Assembly: GCA_013365365.1 (NCBI GenBank)
Contig: JABVXU010000175.1
Coordinates: 41,488-105,487 of the forward strand
Length of the DNA: 64,000 bases
Direction: 5' to 3'
From: Cruorifilaria tuberocauda
Taxonomy: Eukaryota > Nematoda > Chromadorea > Rhabditida > Onchocercidae
The notes beneath the pieces are model-generated. The model saw nothing but the letters and a program-made list of their open reading frames with translations, had not been told where the DNA came from and did not search any database. Of the stretch, positions 14,857 through 28,088 are shown in pieces. Within the stretch, counting starts at the first letter, position 1, and each line of letters starts with the position of its first letter. A program made the position numbers and the translations under genes.

Positions 14857-16795
14857 TTAATTGTGAAATCTAATGTCAGCTAATTTAACATTTGATAGCA
14901 TCTTAGTTTATCTGATCGATTCCATTATATCATTTCTAGTATTACCCTATAACAATAACAATGAACTTTATTCAATACTTATTTTACGATTGATCAATTG
15001 AGTAAGAGAATTGAAGTAATTCTGATCTTATCAATGATCGAAATGATTGCTACTTTGATACTAATGTTTTGTTTAAATTGATGAATGGTTTGTAATTAGT
15101 AAATTGTAAGCAACTACTTTTTTTATTTTGCAAAAAGTGTCAAGTGCTAAAACAAATGAATGAATAATTAGTATGTTACATATTAAGCTTAGTGTACTAA
15201 GGATGTTCGTGATAATTTTCAGTATTAATTTTATAGTTAGCAAAAGAGTAATGAAAGAAAAATTAGCAAAATGCAGCATTGTATTAGATACAAATTAACT
15301 AACAAAACTAATTGATTATAACATAAATGAGAAAGTATTTCTCCTTTTTCTTTTTCTGCAAAGAAAAAATTTCTACAGCGCTAAATTCATTTTTAGCGAA
15401 ATGTAAGCTATCAATAATTTAAAGTTGTTGATGTTTTTGTTGTTGGTAGAATGGAAGAGGTGGTTATTGTTAAAGAAAGCTTCAATCTCCGTAAGAAGCA
15501 TTTTTCATATTTCTCAACTGAAAGCTGAAGGAGAGAAAATGAGGGAGAAAAAAGAGAAAAACGAAAACGAAAAAGACATTAATTTTTTAAAGTTTTTTCT
15601 TCCGCTTATAAACCACAAATCTCAAATCCTGAAATTGAAATTCTCTTTTTTGCTAAATCCTAAATCCTACTAAGTCCTAAAACCAAAAAATAAACAATAT
15701 CGGTGAAAGAAAAGGAAACAGGAAGAAAAAAAGAGTAAAAATGAGATAGTTTAATTGAGTGAAATAAATGAACGAATTTATCAAGAATTCAGTGCGGTAA
15801 ATGGAAGCAAAAATTTTCATTGAGCTTTAAAGAAACAAATCAAAATTGACATAGAAAGTGGCATTGGTGATAACTGATAGCGAAAAGAGGGAGAGATTGG
15901 CGGAAACTGCAATCCGTAAGTCGGATCATTCTCCTTGAAGATGAAGGAGAATGAGGTCGAGAGGCTCTATCGTCGTTGTCATTCGTCCTCGGCGCTTCGC
16001 AACACTTTATAGCTTATCGGCGAAAAACAAAACTTTCTGCATTATATTTGGAACAGTTGTCAGATAGCATGGCTTTTTTACAAAAAGTAATTAATAATTC
16101 AAAAAGTGTATGTCGTGTGGCGGTATTTGTTAATGCACTAGAAAGCAGTTGGTTGGAAGAAAAAGGAGAAAAGAAAACCTTTAAAGATTAGTGAACAATT
16201 AGTGCGCAAACATTAATCGTTTGAGAAGTTTCGTCTCAGAAAACGATGATGACTGCTAAATAAGTCATCGTGCAGAAGTGTTTAACCAAAATAGCTAGAA
16301 ATAATTAACATTTCTGTCGATTACGATCATCTTTGGCTCTTTCATTTACCACAGAATCGAAACTAACGACCGATGAATCTGTCGAAGTTAAATGACCAAG
16401 GAAGTCAGTTGTCGCTATTCACTGCTAACTAATCAATGCTAATCAACCATTCGTTAATCCAATTCATCTATTCTTTCTATTCTCATTTCCCTTTTCTTTC
16501 ACAAAGATGCAGCCAAACAAATAATTAACCTATTGAAAACAACTACCGACCATATCATCGATTTTCATTTTTTAAATCTTTTAACGGTGGCAATTAGAGT
16601 TTAAAATTATCAGAACAGCAATATCACTCCAACCTTTCATCAGTTTTTTATTCTAACAGTTTTTACAATAAATTAAATTTGAAAAGGATTTCAATGAAAA
16701 AATGAAAGATACTCTACTTTACTTTAAAGCATAAAAAGAAGAATCGAACGCAAAAGCAATTCAAGAGATTCTATAAACATGGATTGATATTCGAT

Positions 16796-16818
16796 GATAT
16801 CACATTTTTTGTGATATC
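16796..16818. repeat. perfect 9-bp hairpin, 5-nt T loop
   Basis: GATATCACA (16796-16804), five T, then TGTGATATC (16810-16818). It lies in non-coding DNA and could fold in RNA or as a cruciform. No function is assigned. Confidence 0.6.
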
Positions 16819-19800
16819 TCTAAAATCGGTTATAGTCAGGGAAAATTATTACAGATATACTGAAAATTAAAATTTCCCATTAGCATTGGATTATTGAAGT
16901 GACTTTAATAACATAAAACATTTTTGCTACTCTTTCAAACTATTTATAGCAACAATTATCTGAAATATTTTTTTTTCTTCAAACATGTAAAAAATTAATT
17001 TTGCTAAAAAAGCAGTGTTACCATTTGTTATTTTTATATTAATGAAACAGTTTATTGATGCGATACGGTATTGGTACAATAATTTACGAAAAATAAAAAG
17101 AAATATTCTTGAGCGATTCTTTTCTCCCCTTAATATAAAGCGGCTGATGATAAAATTAACAAAGCGATTATTTTACTCTTTTTTTCAAATAGTAATGATC
17201 AAAATATCCCCGTTTATGTTATGATATTCCAAGGACAGGTGGTAACTATTTATTAGTAACTATGAAATATTTTGAATGACAAATTATTCAAGTTTACTAG
17301 AGTAGTTAACCTTGACTGATCGGACACTCAATTAGTGCAAGACAAACGAGAGGAGATAGATGGACAGATGGATTCCTAGCATACAACTCAATTAACTCAT
17401 ATCTTCCTTCATCTTTATTGACTCATCTTCAATCTTCCTCATCAGTTAAAAGGTCAATCTCGTCGTAGTTAAGGACAAAAAGTTCAAACGCATCATCTTC
17501 TGTCAGAATAAAAATTTTTATCACCAACTGATATATACACAGACATTATTTGAATATATTGTTTGGAAAATGCTAATATGTATGAAATAATAATCGAAGT
17601 ATTTTTTATTTAATTTCATTGATGTGATGTTTCATTATCGATTTTGTTTCCTTTCTCATTTAATTTCTTCTGTATTTCAATTCTACTTTGTTCCACTTTC
17701 CAGTTCAGAAATTCATACTATATTATATTGAATATATATATTGAACTATATTATATTGAAATATACAAAATCGTAACTATTTACACTAAAAAATTGATTT
17801 TAAACTTAAAAATTACTTAATTACCATTTCATTTTATTCCATTAAATAAACTTTGATTTGATATCAAATCATGAAAAATTTCATTGAAATTAAATTGATT
17901 ATTTTTATTATAAATGTTTCTGAAAGAAATATAAGTTGTATTATCAGCGATAGTTGGAATTGTATAGATGATAATATGAAAAGTTGCAAAGACTCTTCTT
18001 TTTCCTTCCACTAATTTAATCATTTCTTTTAAATAGCCATTCATTCAAACGATGAATGAAACAACAAAAAAAAATAAAATTTCTTGACATCCAAAACAAT
18101 AACAATTAATCGCTGCTTTAAATTTCAACTTCTAATATACTTCAAAGGTCAACATTTGTTCAAACAAATAGAAAACAGAAAATTAAAGGGAAGAATGGAA
18201 GGATGAAATAATATGATCGTGGAATGCGCGAAGAAAACAGATTCATTCATTATAAATAAGACGGAATACTTTGACCATTTTGTAGGAAAAAATGATAAGC
18301 AAGAATCGGTCATTTTTCAAGGATCGTTGAATTTTTTCGTTCTTTTATTTTTTCCCTCCCTCTCACTCTTTTTTCCTTTTTGATTTTTCTCTTTTGTCCC
18401 TCTCTTTCTCTCTTTTAGGGAAAGAGAGAAGATATTCGAAGCATTTTAACAGGAAATATGAAGAGGGATAAAAATTTGATGTTAATTACTTCTGATCAAC
18501 TGTTATTATTAAGATAGATTGATGAAGCATATTGTAGCAATGATAATAGATTGGTAAAATTGGTGATAGTTGTGATGGTAGTATTGATGTCGGTGATAGT
18601 GGTAGTGGTAGTGACGGTGAGATGAGATGGTGCTAGTGTTTGTGATGATGATAGTTGTAGAATTTGGGAAACGGTTCCCAGTTGTGCCGACCAAACCTAT
18701 CCGATATCAAAATTTTTGCTCGGAGAATACAGCCAGAAAAAAAATTGCTATATGCTTATTGTATGCCATGCCTAAATGCATCATCAATGAAGCAATATGG
18801 AAGGCAAAGGCAAAAGTGATATCTAATTGAAATTTGCTGATTACTATAAAAAGGAAATTACAATCGATTGGAATAATTCATTCAATTGATATGTCAATAT
18901 TTCTAGTGATGATAATTATATCATTTTATATATGTTTATATATTTGATTAAACTTAGTATCCGTTTTAGCATATTATTTTCTTCCTTATATTACATTTTA
19001 ATTAATGGAAAAGAAAATAGCTACCACTGTGATGATATGTTTGATTTGAGGCCAGAGAGTTAGCTGAAAGCAATTAGGAATTATTAAAATTTCGGATAAC
19101 CTAATCATCTTTCATTTGTTTTGCTGAATGATATCACATTTAATAATATTCATCAAGTGATTGTGTGCTCAATGCATGCATGGTTAATCTATCTGCATAT
19201 AAAATAAATTCATCAGTGATAAAGACAATTATTTTCTAACGAAAATTAAGTTTTGAAAATTTTCAGCTTTTCATTTTCAGCTCTCAATCCGCGATACATT
19301 ATGAATGAAGGAGAAATTGTGGTTTGATAAGATTTCGAATGAGGATAAGAAGAGGATGATGAGGTGGTGAATGATTGCGGAGAGGGAATAGTTTTGAAAT
19401 GAGTACTACTGCTGCCGATGATCATCATCAATAGTTTGATGACCTTCAAGAAATCAGTCTCGCTCTGTTATCAGTGATGGCCATCAGTGAATTCCCCATT
19501 CAGAGATACCTTTGATTGCGGCATTTCAGGAAGTATGAAATCACTACCCATGCCGACCGATTAACTGGACGATGATGATACCCTGTTTGATTGTACCCTA
19601 ATTTAGATAGAAATTTTGTTGATCTCAAAAATTAATGATCAACTATCCATAAATCACAATCGACAGCTTCTAGACCTCTTTCTATTCACTGAACCATTAT
19701 TCATCAATTTTATTCACCTTTTTTTCTTCCTTTCACGAAAAACCATTACATTAAACAGTATTAATACTGCTATTGAAATATTAGTGCCACTATTACTATT

Positions 19801-22521
19801 ATTATCATTACTTTATTACTAACGCTTCTACTACTGCTATTTTAATGATTTATTTGATATGAAAACAAATCAGAGAAAGATTGATGGGAGAGAAGAAGAA
19901 ATTGATTGACGTGAAATTTTGCTATAAGTGATTTGAGCAACATGAGCATTTCAATCTTTCTAGATGATGTGAAGTTTTATTATCAAGATCATCAAAACAG
20001 AAGCTTTCATCAATTATCTCTCATTAATTAGTATGACTAAAAGAATTTCTAATTAGTAATATTATAGAATAATTTCATGTCAAATATATTAGTGTATAAC
20101 TGAATATTTATATATAACGAAGAATGTTAAAAATATTTATAGTGGATTAAGATAGACACAGATCCATTTTATGTGCTTGTTGTCCATTGATAAACAGTAT
20201 CATTTTAGTGATAATAGCAGCTATAACAATGATAATGGTAGAGATCGCATTTTGCAGAAAGCGAATCACAATATAAAATCACTAAATCATTTCATCCAAC
20301 CAACATCTAAGCAATCGTTTGCTGCTAATTATATTGTTTACTGATTTTAATTTTGAAACGAATTATACTTCAGAAATTTTAAAATTCTCCTGAACAGAAG
20401 ATGAAGCTGTTTGATTGTTGCACAAATTAACTTTCATCTTCAACAACTGCCAACTAGATCATTTTAATTTAATCAACAATTATGCAAAGAGAGGAAAAAC
20501 TTTCTGAACTATTTTATTTTATTGCATTAGCTAATCATTAATTATCAGAAAGCGATAAGGATCCTATATATTGCCCTCAAATAACTGATAATGGTAAGTG
20601 ATAAATTAAGCATACTAAATCTCCAATTCTCTGCCAAGCAGAATATTCATTAAGGACAAAGGAAAAGAAAAAAGAAAATAATACAATTAAAGGTTACGTA
20701 AGTAATCGGCTTGCTTGCCGAAAGATAAGCATGAAAATCCTCTTAGCTTTCTTCAACTCTGTCTCTTTCTCTTTCTGGTTCTTTCTTTTTTTGATTTTAT
20801 GAGGAAAAATTTCAGTTTTATCAACTATTATTTTGTCTCCTTCTCTGTTTTCATAATTTTCAACTCTTTTCTCTGACATACATTAATAAACAATGCGAAA
20901 ATAAAAATGCATTAAGTATAAAATGATAATTAAAAATAAAACGATGCAAAAAAGAGAGTAAACGTTGTAAAGACAATGATGCTGTCCGATTCAGCTGATT
21001 TTCGAAGCAAAAGGCAGAAATGTCAGATAGAGCTGTTATCACTGGACCTGATCTGCGCTCATTGCACCACCAATCGTCATCATTATCATCATCAATATCA
21101 GAATTGAATATCAACATTTCATTTATTTTTTTTATTAAATATATGGATGAAATGTTTACGCTTTTGATTACGATACACTTTAAATGTAGAAAAAACAATG
21201 AGGAGTAATCAATACTCTGTAAATAAAATAAATTTCGATGAAATATTGTAATAGCGATTAACAAATCATGTCACACACCATATCACACTACTCATGGAGT
21301 TTAAAAGTCCAAAGTTACAAACTTCAAATCATTGCAAATAATATGATATAAGATTAATCGATCGCTATTGTGATTCCAAATTGTTATAATTTGATATAGT
21401 TTTTATGCGTTATGAAGATGAGATGAAACTATATCTATTACTTTGCATACATTATAAATAACTATTGTAATTAACGTATTGATTATATAGGCATAAAGAT
21501 TTTTATTTCACGTTGCATGCATGCATATATCATTTAGACGTATATTTTTGAAAACATTTTTGATGATGAATATGCATTATGATTAGTTGTCCAGGGTAAA
21601 CATTTATCTATATTTGTATGAAAATTATATACAAGCATTAAAAATACATCAAAGATATTCTTACTCTATTAGAAAAATTAATTATAATTTCCTCTATAAA
21701 TTTTAATTTATTTAACGCTACTTAAATTTCCTTATGAATTTATTCTTTGAATTAATTCCAAATATGAATATTTAGTTAATATTTTTCATTTTTTAATTTA
21801 ACATCCATGTTCTGCAATTCCTTCTTATTCAATTTTCTCTGTTACTGTATTAATTTGATTTGTGGCGTAATTTTTTTCCTCTTATGAAAAACTAACAGAT
21901 GGAAGATTTGTTTGCTCTCAATTTTATGGAATTGCTTACGGTAATCCGTTGTGAATACAATATCAGCTACAAGGCTATTAATCTGCATGGACAGACACAC
22001 ATAGACAGATATACCTCATTAACCTATCATATCGCAGTCTATCACTGCGCATCGTACAGTCTATCGCTTATACCGAAAATGATAATGACGTAATCAGTCA
22101 AGCGGTATCTTTTCAAACATGAAAATTTTATGTAATTGAATGGTAAAAACTGGAAGAAGATGGAAAGAGAAACGGAAATTTCCTGATCAGAATAACCGAA
22201 TCGTCTTACATTATTTGCCGAGTTTTTAATCCGGATTGATTATCCCTTTTCTCTTATCACATAGCATCTATTTTCGGAAATCTGATAATTAAAACAAGTA
22301 AGGGGTGATATAATTATGAAAACAATTAGTTGGGATAAGAATTTTTGCATAACATTGTAACAATTACCGGAAAAATTCACCTTTTTGCTCTTTTTCACCC
22401 TCACTACTCTCACTGTAATATTTTTTCTCCCCTTCTCATCCTTCTACCATTTCCGTATCATCATATGACAAAATGAAAAAGAACGAGAATGAGAAGAACT
22501 GATAGGACGAAGGAAAGAGAG

Positions 22522-22538
22522 GGAGAGAGAGAGAGAGA
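22522..22538. repeat. (AG)n microsatellite
   Basis: AG dinucleotide run inside a purine-rich patch (about 22500-22555). Confidence 0.85.
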
Positions 22539-25500
22539 AAGAGAAAGGAAAAAAACGTCGTAATTTACCTTTGTCTGATTAAAACAGTTAATACAACGAT
22601 GATGATAAATGAATATTTTCATCAATCACTGCAATGTTGTTCCCCTCCCATCTAACCGTAATTACTTGTTTGATTGTCTTTAGGAACTTATCAATTTTCA
22701 ATTCCTATATACTAAAAATGTTTCCAAATGAGTTGGAATTATAACTTCAATGACCCATAACTTTCCACAAAATTGTAATTGGCTTTTGAAACACAAACAA
22801 TTTGACTAATTTATTTGTTTATTTATTTACTTAGACAATAAGTCTCGTTTTTTGTATATCCTTTTATTAAATATAGCAAGCATGGAAATAAATATTTCCA
22901 AAGCTGAAAACAAATTTTTGAGTAGAAATAGACCAGTCTAACTTAGCCTTTTATATTATATTAAATAAACAGATCAGACCAATATGAACAGGTGAAATAA
23001 ACAGATAAAAACCACTTCACTGATAAATGATAAACTTAAGCTAAGCAATGAAGAGATTTCAGTTAAGCAATTAAGAAAAAACAAAATATATAAATACATT
23101 TGTTTCACCCAATTTGGGATTATTTTGTAGCATTTAGAAGTGAAAAAATGTATAACTATACCTATTTATTTCAATTTACATTAGCGAATTTGGACTTAAT
23201 TGCATATCCAGTACTGACAAGTTTATTAACACAACTGATAGTGTTTTAGTGATATGATACTACCGAAGTATTTTGTGTACCAATTTTGCAGCAATCAAAT
23301 CAAATGTGCAATATTTAAAGGAATAATCTAATGTTTACCCTCCACAGTTAATCACCACGCCTAATTATTGATAGTAGCAGCACATTTAATTTGTGCATAT
23401 GGAAACAAGATAAGCAAAAATTGAGTAACCCACTCTGTAAAAATAAAAATTAGCACCATTTGAATATTTAAATGATTAAAATGGAAATGACAATTTTGTC
23501 AACCATCTAACTAATTGCTATACTACAAATTTATGAGCTAAATTGAGCAAAACGGCAAAATTTTTGCGGCGTTAAAACTTTTGAAGTGTAATGCAAATTT
23601 AGATTAATGTCAGTGTTAATGTTAGTGTTATTCAATGAAAAGTGATCGAAATGAAAATTACATTTAAACAACATTTTATGAAATAATTTGTTCTTCTCTT
23701 TATCCTTCTCTTCTTTCACTTCTCAATTCCTCACGTCTCCCCTTCAATATTTCACTTTCCTCATCCCTATCTTTCTAGTATTTTTAGCTTCTTTGACCTG
23801 ATAGCATCACTAATAGTAATAGAAGTAGTTGTTGTTGTTATTGCTGATGCTGTTATTGGTAACATACTATCTGATAGGGTTGGTATCACTCCAAACAAAA
23901 ACAGGTTTCATTTCAGTAAGCCAATCAGTGCAATCAAGCAGACAAGAAATTTATAAAAATTAAAAGAAGAGTGATTGAAAAGCGAAACGAGTGGTTAAAG
24001 TAAATTGTGGTAATTCATTTTGCACTGGAAATTTTTAAATAACAAAAATTTTTTCTTTTTTCTTTTTTTAAAAGGAAAGAAGAAAAAGAGAAAATAAAAA
24101 AAAGAGGAAATGAGAGAAAGAAAGGAAAGAAATTATTATCATCCGTTCGATTGTCACACTCTTCTAAAATATCACTTCTAAGCAGCACTGATGATACCAT
24201 GATTTCTTACTCCTTTCATTACAGTATGCACTAGACTGCTGTCTACAATGAGAATTGATATGTACTCGGGATGGTTGACGTTGGATACCGTACATAAGAT
24301 ATACACGTATTATTCCTTTCTAACACTCTTTTAGTTATTAATTAAAAATCTCCAGTTTATCCGTTTTCATCTATAGAAACCAATCGGATCAATTAAAGTA
24401 ATTTATCGGATAAATTTCAACGATCGATTTTTTCATGAACTCTAATACGTTATGATAATCATTAGTATTAGAAAAATAAATCAAAAAAATTTTTAATGTT
24501 ATATTTCAAAAAATGAATTTTGAGCATATACAATGGAAAGATAAAAAGATGAAAAAAGTCAAACGGATGACAGTATAAATATAAATTCATAAATTTTTTC
24601 GAGAAAAAAAAACCTGTTTCATGGAATCAATAATGACAGTACGGTTTTAATTTCATATCATATCAATTGTCCTTGAAAAATCAAAAAAGAAAGAAAAAGA
24701 ACGATGTGAAATGGGTAAATTTTTCAAACGAACAATACTTACATCGTTTATCAAAGATTACTTAATACAAGTATCATTTACGAAGTCGTTAACCACTGCT
24801 CGGCGAGTAAATAACCTTCACATATTTTGTAAGGTTTTTCTTATCACTGGTGATTTTCAAAGATTATATACGTCATATTTTTTGAAGTTCCGCAAGTAAA
24901 TGATAGACATCATACTGTTTGAAGCCATGAACATATGTGATCAATGATATGATAATAAACATTTCTGCACATAACCGATAATTATGATGCAAAAATTCAT
25001 CAATAACGATGAGAAATGAAAAGGAAGAATGTTGTCAACAAAAGTCAACTTTCTTAAAAAAATTTCCATCAATTAATCTTCTGTTCAAATGAAGGTTGAA
25101 AACATTTTAGGTAACTATTGGTTAAAAAATTTTATCAAAATCAGCGAACGATTTCATCAAACATAAATGTATACTACCATACCCTTATACTTTACTATTA
25201 CTTTCTAGCATGCTATCATCATAATCTTACACATTATTATTGCGTCATTATATTATAAGATACCAACTTTTCCAAAAGATCATTTCAGCGCGTTGCCATC
25301 ATGACGTTATCATATCACTAACTTTTTTTAATGATAAAAAAATCGAACAGATTGTCTTAATAAATAAAATATATCAAAAACAAATATGTATTGCAGCATT
25401 ATTAATTAATCAACGAAATAACAATATCATTTCAATAAAGCTTTCTCTTGTTAAATAAGTTCATTTCTGATCAAATAAATTTTATTTCTTTCAATTCTTT

Positions 25501-25756
25501 TTTATGCATAATTCGATTTAATTAATTATTGTTAATTTTGTTGTACATATTAATTGAGAAACGAAAGTAATTAGTGTAATTAACTGTTACACATAAACGA
25601 ATCAAACATCGTATACACAGCTATAATGAAGAGGCAATAAAATAGAGAAGACAGCATGAAATGATATATATTATAAATTTGAAGAGTAAATTTGTGAAAT
25701 ATTCATTGCCTTCAAAGATATAATATGAATAAGGTGATTGGTTGAGAGGACACAGA

Positions 25757-26035
25757 TACGATCATTATCATCATTGTAATCGTCACTATTATTATCATTC
25801 TTCTATAGTGAATATGGTAATGATAATCACTGAACGTAATGCAAATGATGAAATATATGAACCATAACAACCATACAGCGCCTCCACCGCTACTTTCATT
25901 ATCACAATTATCATCATCATCATTATTAATATCATTATTAATTATTAAATATTATTACTGTCATTACTATAATCATTATTATTATCATCACTATCATTAC
26001 CAATATTATCAACTTTATTACTAACATCATTTGTA
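25757..26035. repeat. degenerate ATT/ATC trinucleotide tract
   Basis: Long imperfect run of ATT, ATC and ACT triplets giving Ile/Tyr/His-rich frames on both strands. The lack of any splice-supported neighbour argues that these frames are not coding. Confidence 0.6.
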
Positions 26036-28088
26036 CTATCATGAACAGGAGCACCGGTACTGTTTCACTTTCTCTTCTATTGTCAGTTATCATTCTTATT
26101 ATTACCAGTACTAATATCAATCTTCCTTCAATCTTCTTTTCTCTTTCTTTCTTCATTCTTTTATCTTAAGCGTATTTCACTGTATGAAATTCATTTAATC
26201 TTTCTTTTTCTTCTTTCTCTTTTTTCTCTTCCTTGCAGTTTATCACCTGATGCTAATTTTTAAGAAAAATGCAACCCTGAGAAGACAGCATTAAGAATTA
26301 TTCTTAAATTCATACTTAAACCTCATCAAATACATTAAATTTACCGTTCATTATGCCAATTTGAAATCATGCTTTCAACTATCACATAATGATATCAGTG
26401 TCTGTATTATAAGCAACATATCCAGTGTTATTATTTCTGCTTTTCATTATCATTATCCTTTATGCAGAACAGAAAAAGATTATCGAAATTTGAAACAATA
26501 ATAAAAGAAGAAATATTTTTAACGAAAAAAATTTGTTGATATTCCTTTCGATGCATTGCTATTTTTTGTTTCAGAATTACTGAAAATGAAGCATTTTAAG
26601 CAATTTACTGATTAATATCAGAAATAAAGGGATAATATTGATAACATTGGATGGATGGTATAACTGCAAATAACCTTGTCAGTTTTATCCGGATGCAGAT
26701 GACAATTACCTGACCATTTCAACAAGCAACTGTCATATCATCATATCATAGCACGGCAGGTGGGCACGTGATATGCCACGAAGATGGAATTACATCGAGA
26801 TGGTAGACGAGGGGTTTCCCCGGTCGGGACATTAAAACGTTGCTGTGTAATTTTCTCACGCCTTACTACTACTACATCTGAATTCCTTAGTTGTTCAAAC
26901 TACTTTGTAAAAATGTAGTAATAATTCCAGATTATTTTGTCTTGGCTGTGTAGACCGATCATCACATGATGGTAAATTCTTAATGAATGATTATTGACGA
27001 TTACGGCAGTTGTTTATAAAATGGAAATTGATAATTACATTTTTTACTTCACTTCTCTCACGTATGCTAAATGTAGCTATCTAACTAAAATCGATTAACT
27101 GAGCAATTTATTCAGAGTGAACCAAAACCAGCAGTAAGCCCAATTTTTATTTATCAGCTAATTTGCCTAAGAAATGATATTCTGCTATTCCCGGAACTAA
27201 CCAGTAACAAGATGTTACATGAATTCAACATAGCATATCCAACTTTCATGATATCACATTATCAAACGTTGTACTATCAGGAACAGTGGTATAATGAAGA
27301 TGAATATTGAGAGTGATTGTAAAATTTTTTTACAAATATTTCATTTATGATTTAACCAAAGAAAAAATATTTGGATCATTTTAAGTTCAGCTAAGTCAAT
27401 TTAAGTTTCTTCTTACGCTAATTAATATGCGTTTATAATTTAAAACGAAACTTAAAATTTACAAAATTTCAACTTCTATACAACCAGCACCGACAAAATT
27501 ATTTAATTCGACACTGTAATAACACGATAGTATGATGCAAATGTTAAAATATATGAAAAAAGATCAACTTTATTTTTATATTTAAAAAGTCTAAGATTTT
27601 CAAGAATTTTAATAAACGTAATTCGAAATTAATACTTCCTAAAATTTAAGTCGACATGACTTTGACTTCACTTTCACTTCAGATTTCAATGTACTGAAAG
27701 TGTTCGAATAGACAGTCAAATGAAGATAAATGACAAAATCATGAGAAATTTCCTTTACTTGTCGTTTGCCTTGCTTCTTATCTCGCTTTTTCCATTTTTC
27801 GAGGAAAGGAAAGGATTCTTCTTTCCAAAAAAATTTCCGTGAGTAATAAATAGAATGAGACGTAATTTTCATAGCGCCCTAATAATTTGAGTGATCAATT
27901 TTTTACATTCTCTCGAATTATCGTGATAGGAAATGTTTTTGCTATGATTGTACGGCGTGAGGGGCGGTGTATACTGATGGATTTTTCATCTCTCGCCATC
28001 ATGATGGATGTGTTATCTTCAGGTTACTTATACTTGATGGGATGGTGAGGATGTCAATTATTTGAAAGGAATATTTGGCATCGAAAAA

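Larger units (their letters stand above)
12601..20700. other. intergenic, no convincing gene
   Basis: Mostly AT-rich with a few more balanced patches (12830-12990, 14340-14400, 15900-16420). An open plus frame runs from about 15952 to 16191, ending in TAG, with balanced codon content but no early ATG and no identifiable partner exon. A degenerate GTG/GAT trinucleotide tract lies at about 18540-18665. Two small inverted repeats are listed separately. Confidence 0.5.
20701..28088. other. intergenic upstream of rib-1, no convincing gene
   Basis: AT-rich with an AG microsatellite (22522-22538) and a degenerate ATT/ATC trinucleotide tract (about 25757-26035), which produces repetitive ORFs on both strands. 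A short more GC-rich stretch around 26750-26850 contains CACGTG and may be a regulatory element. No tRNA, rRNA or clear exon was found. Confidence 0.5.

Noticed and set aside
26750..26850. GC-rich patch considered as a tRNA or small RNA
   Set aside because: No acceptor-stem pairing or T-loop consensus was seen.
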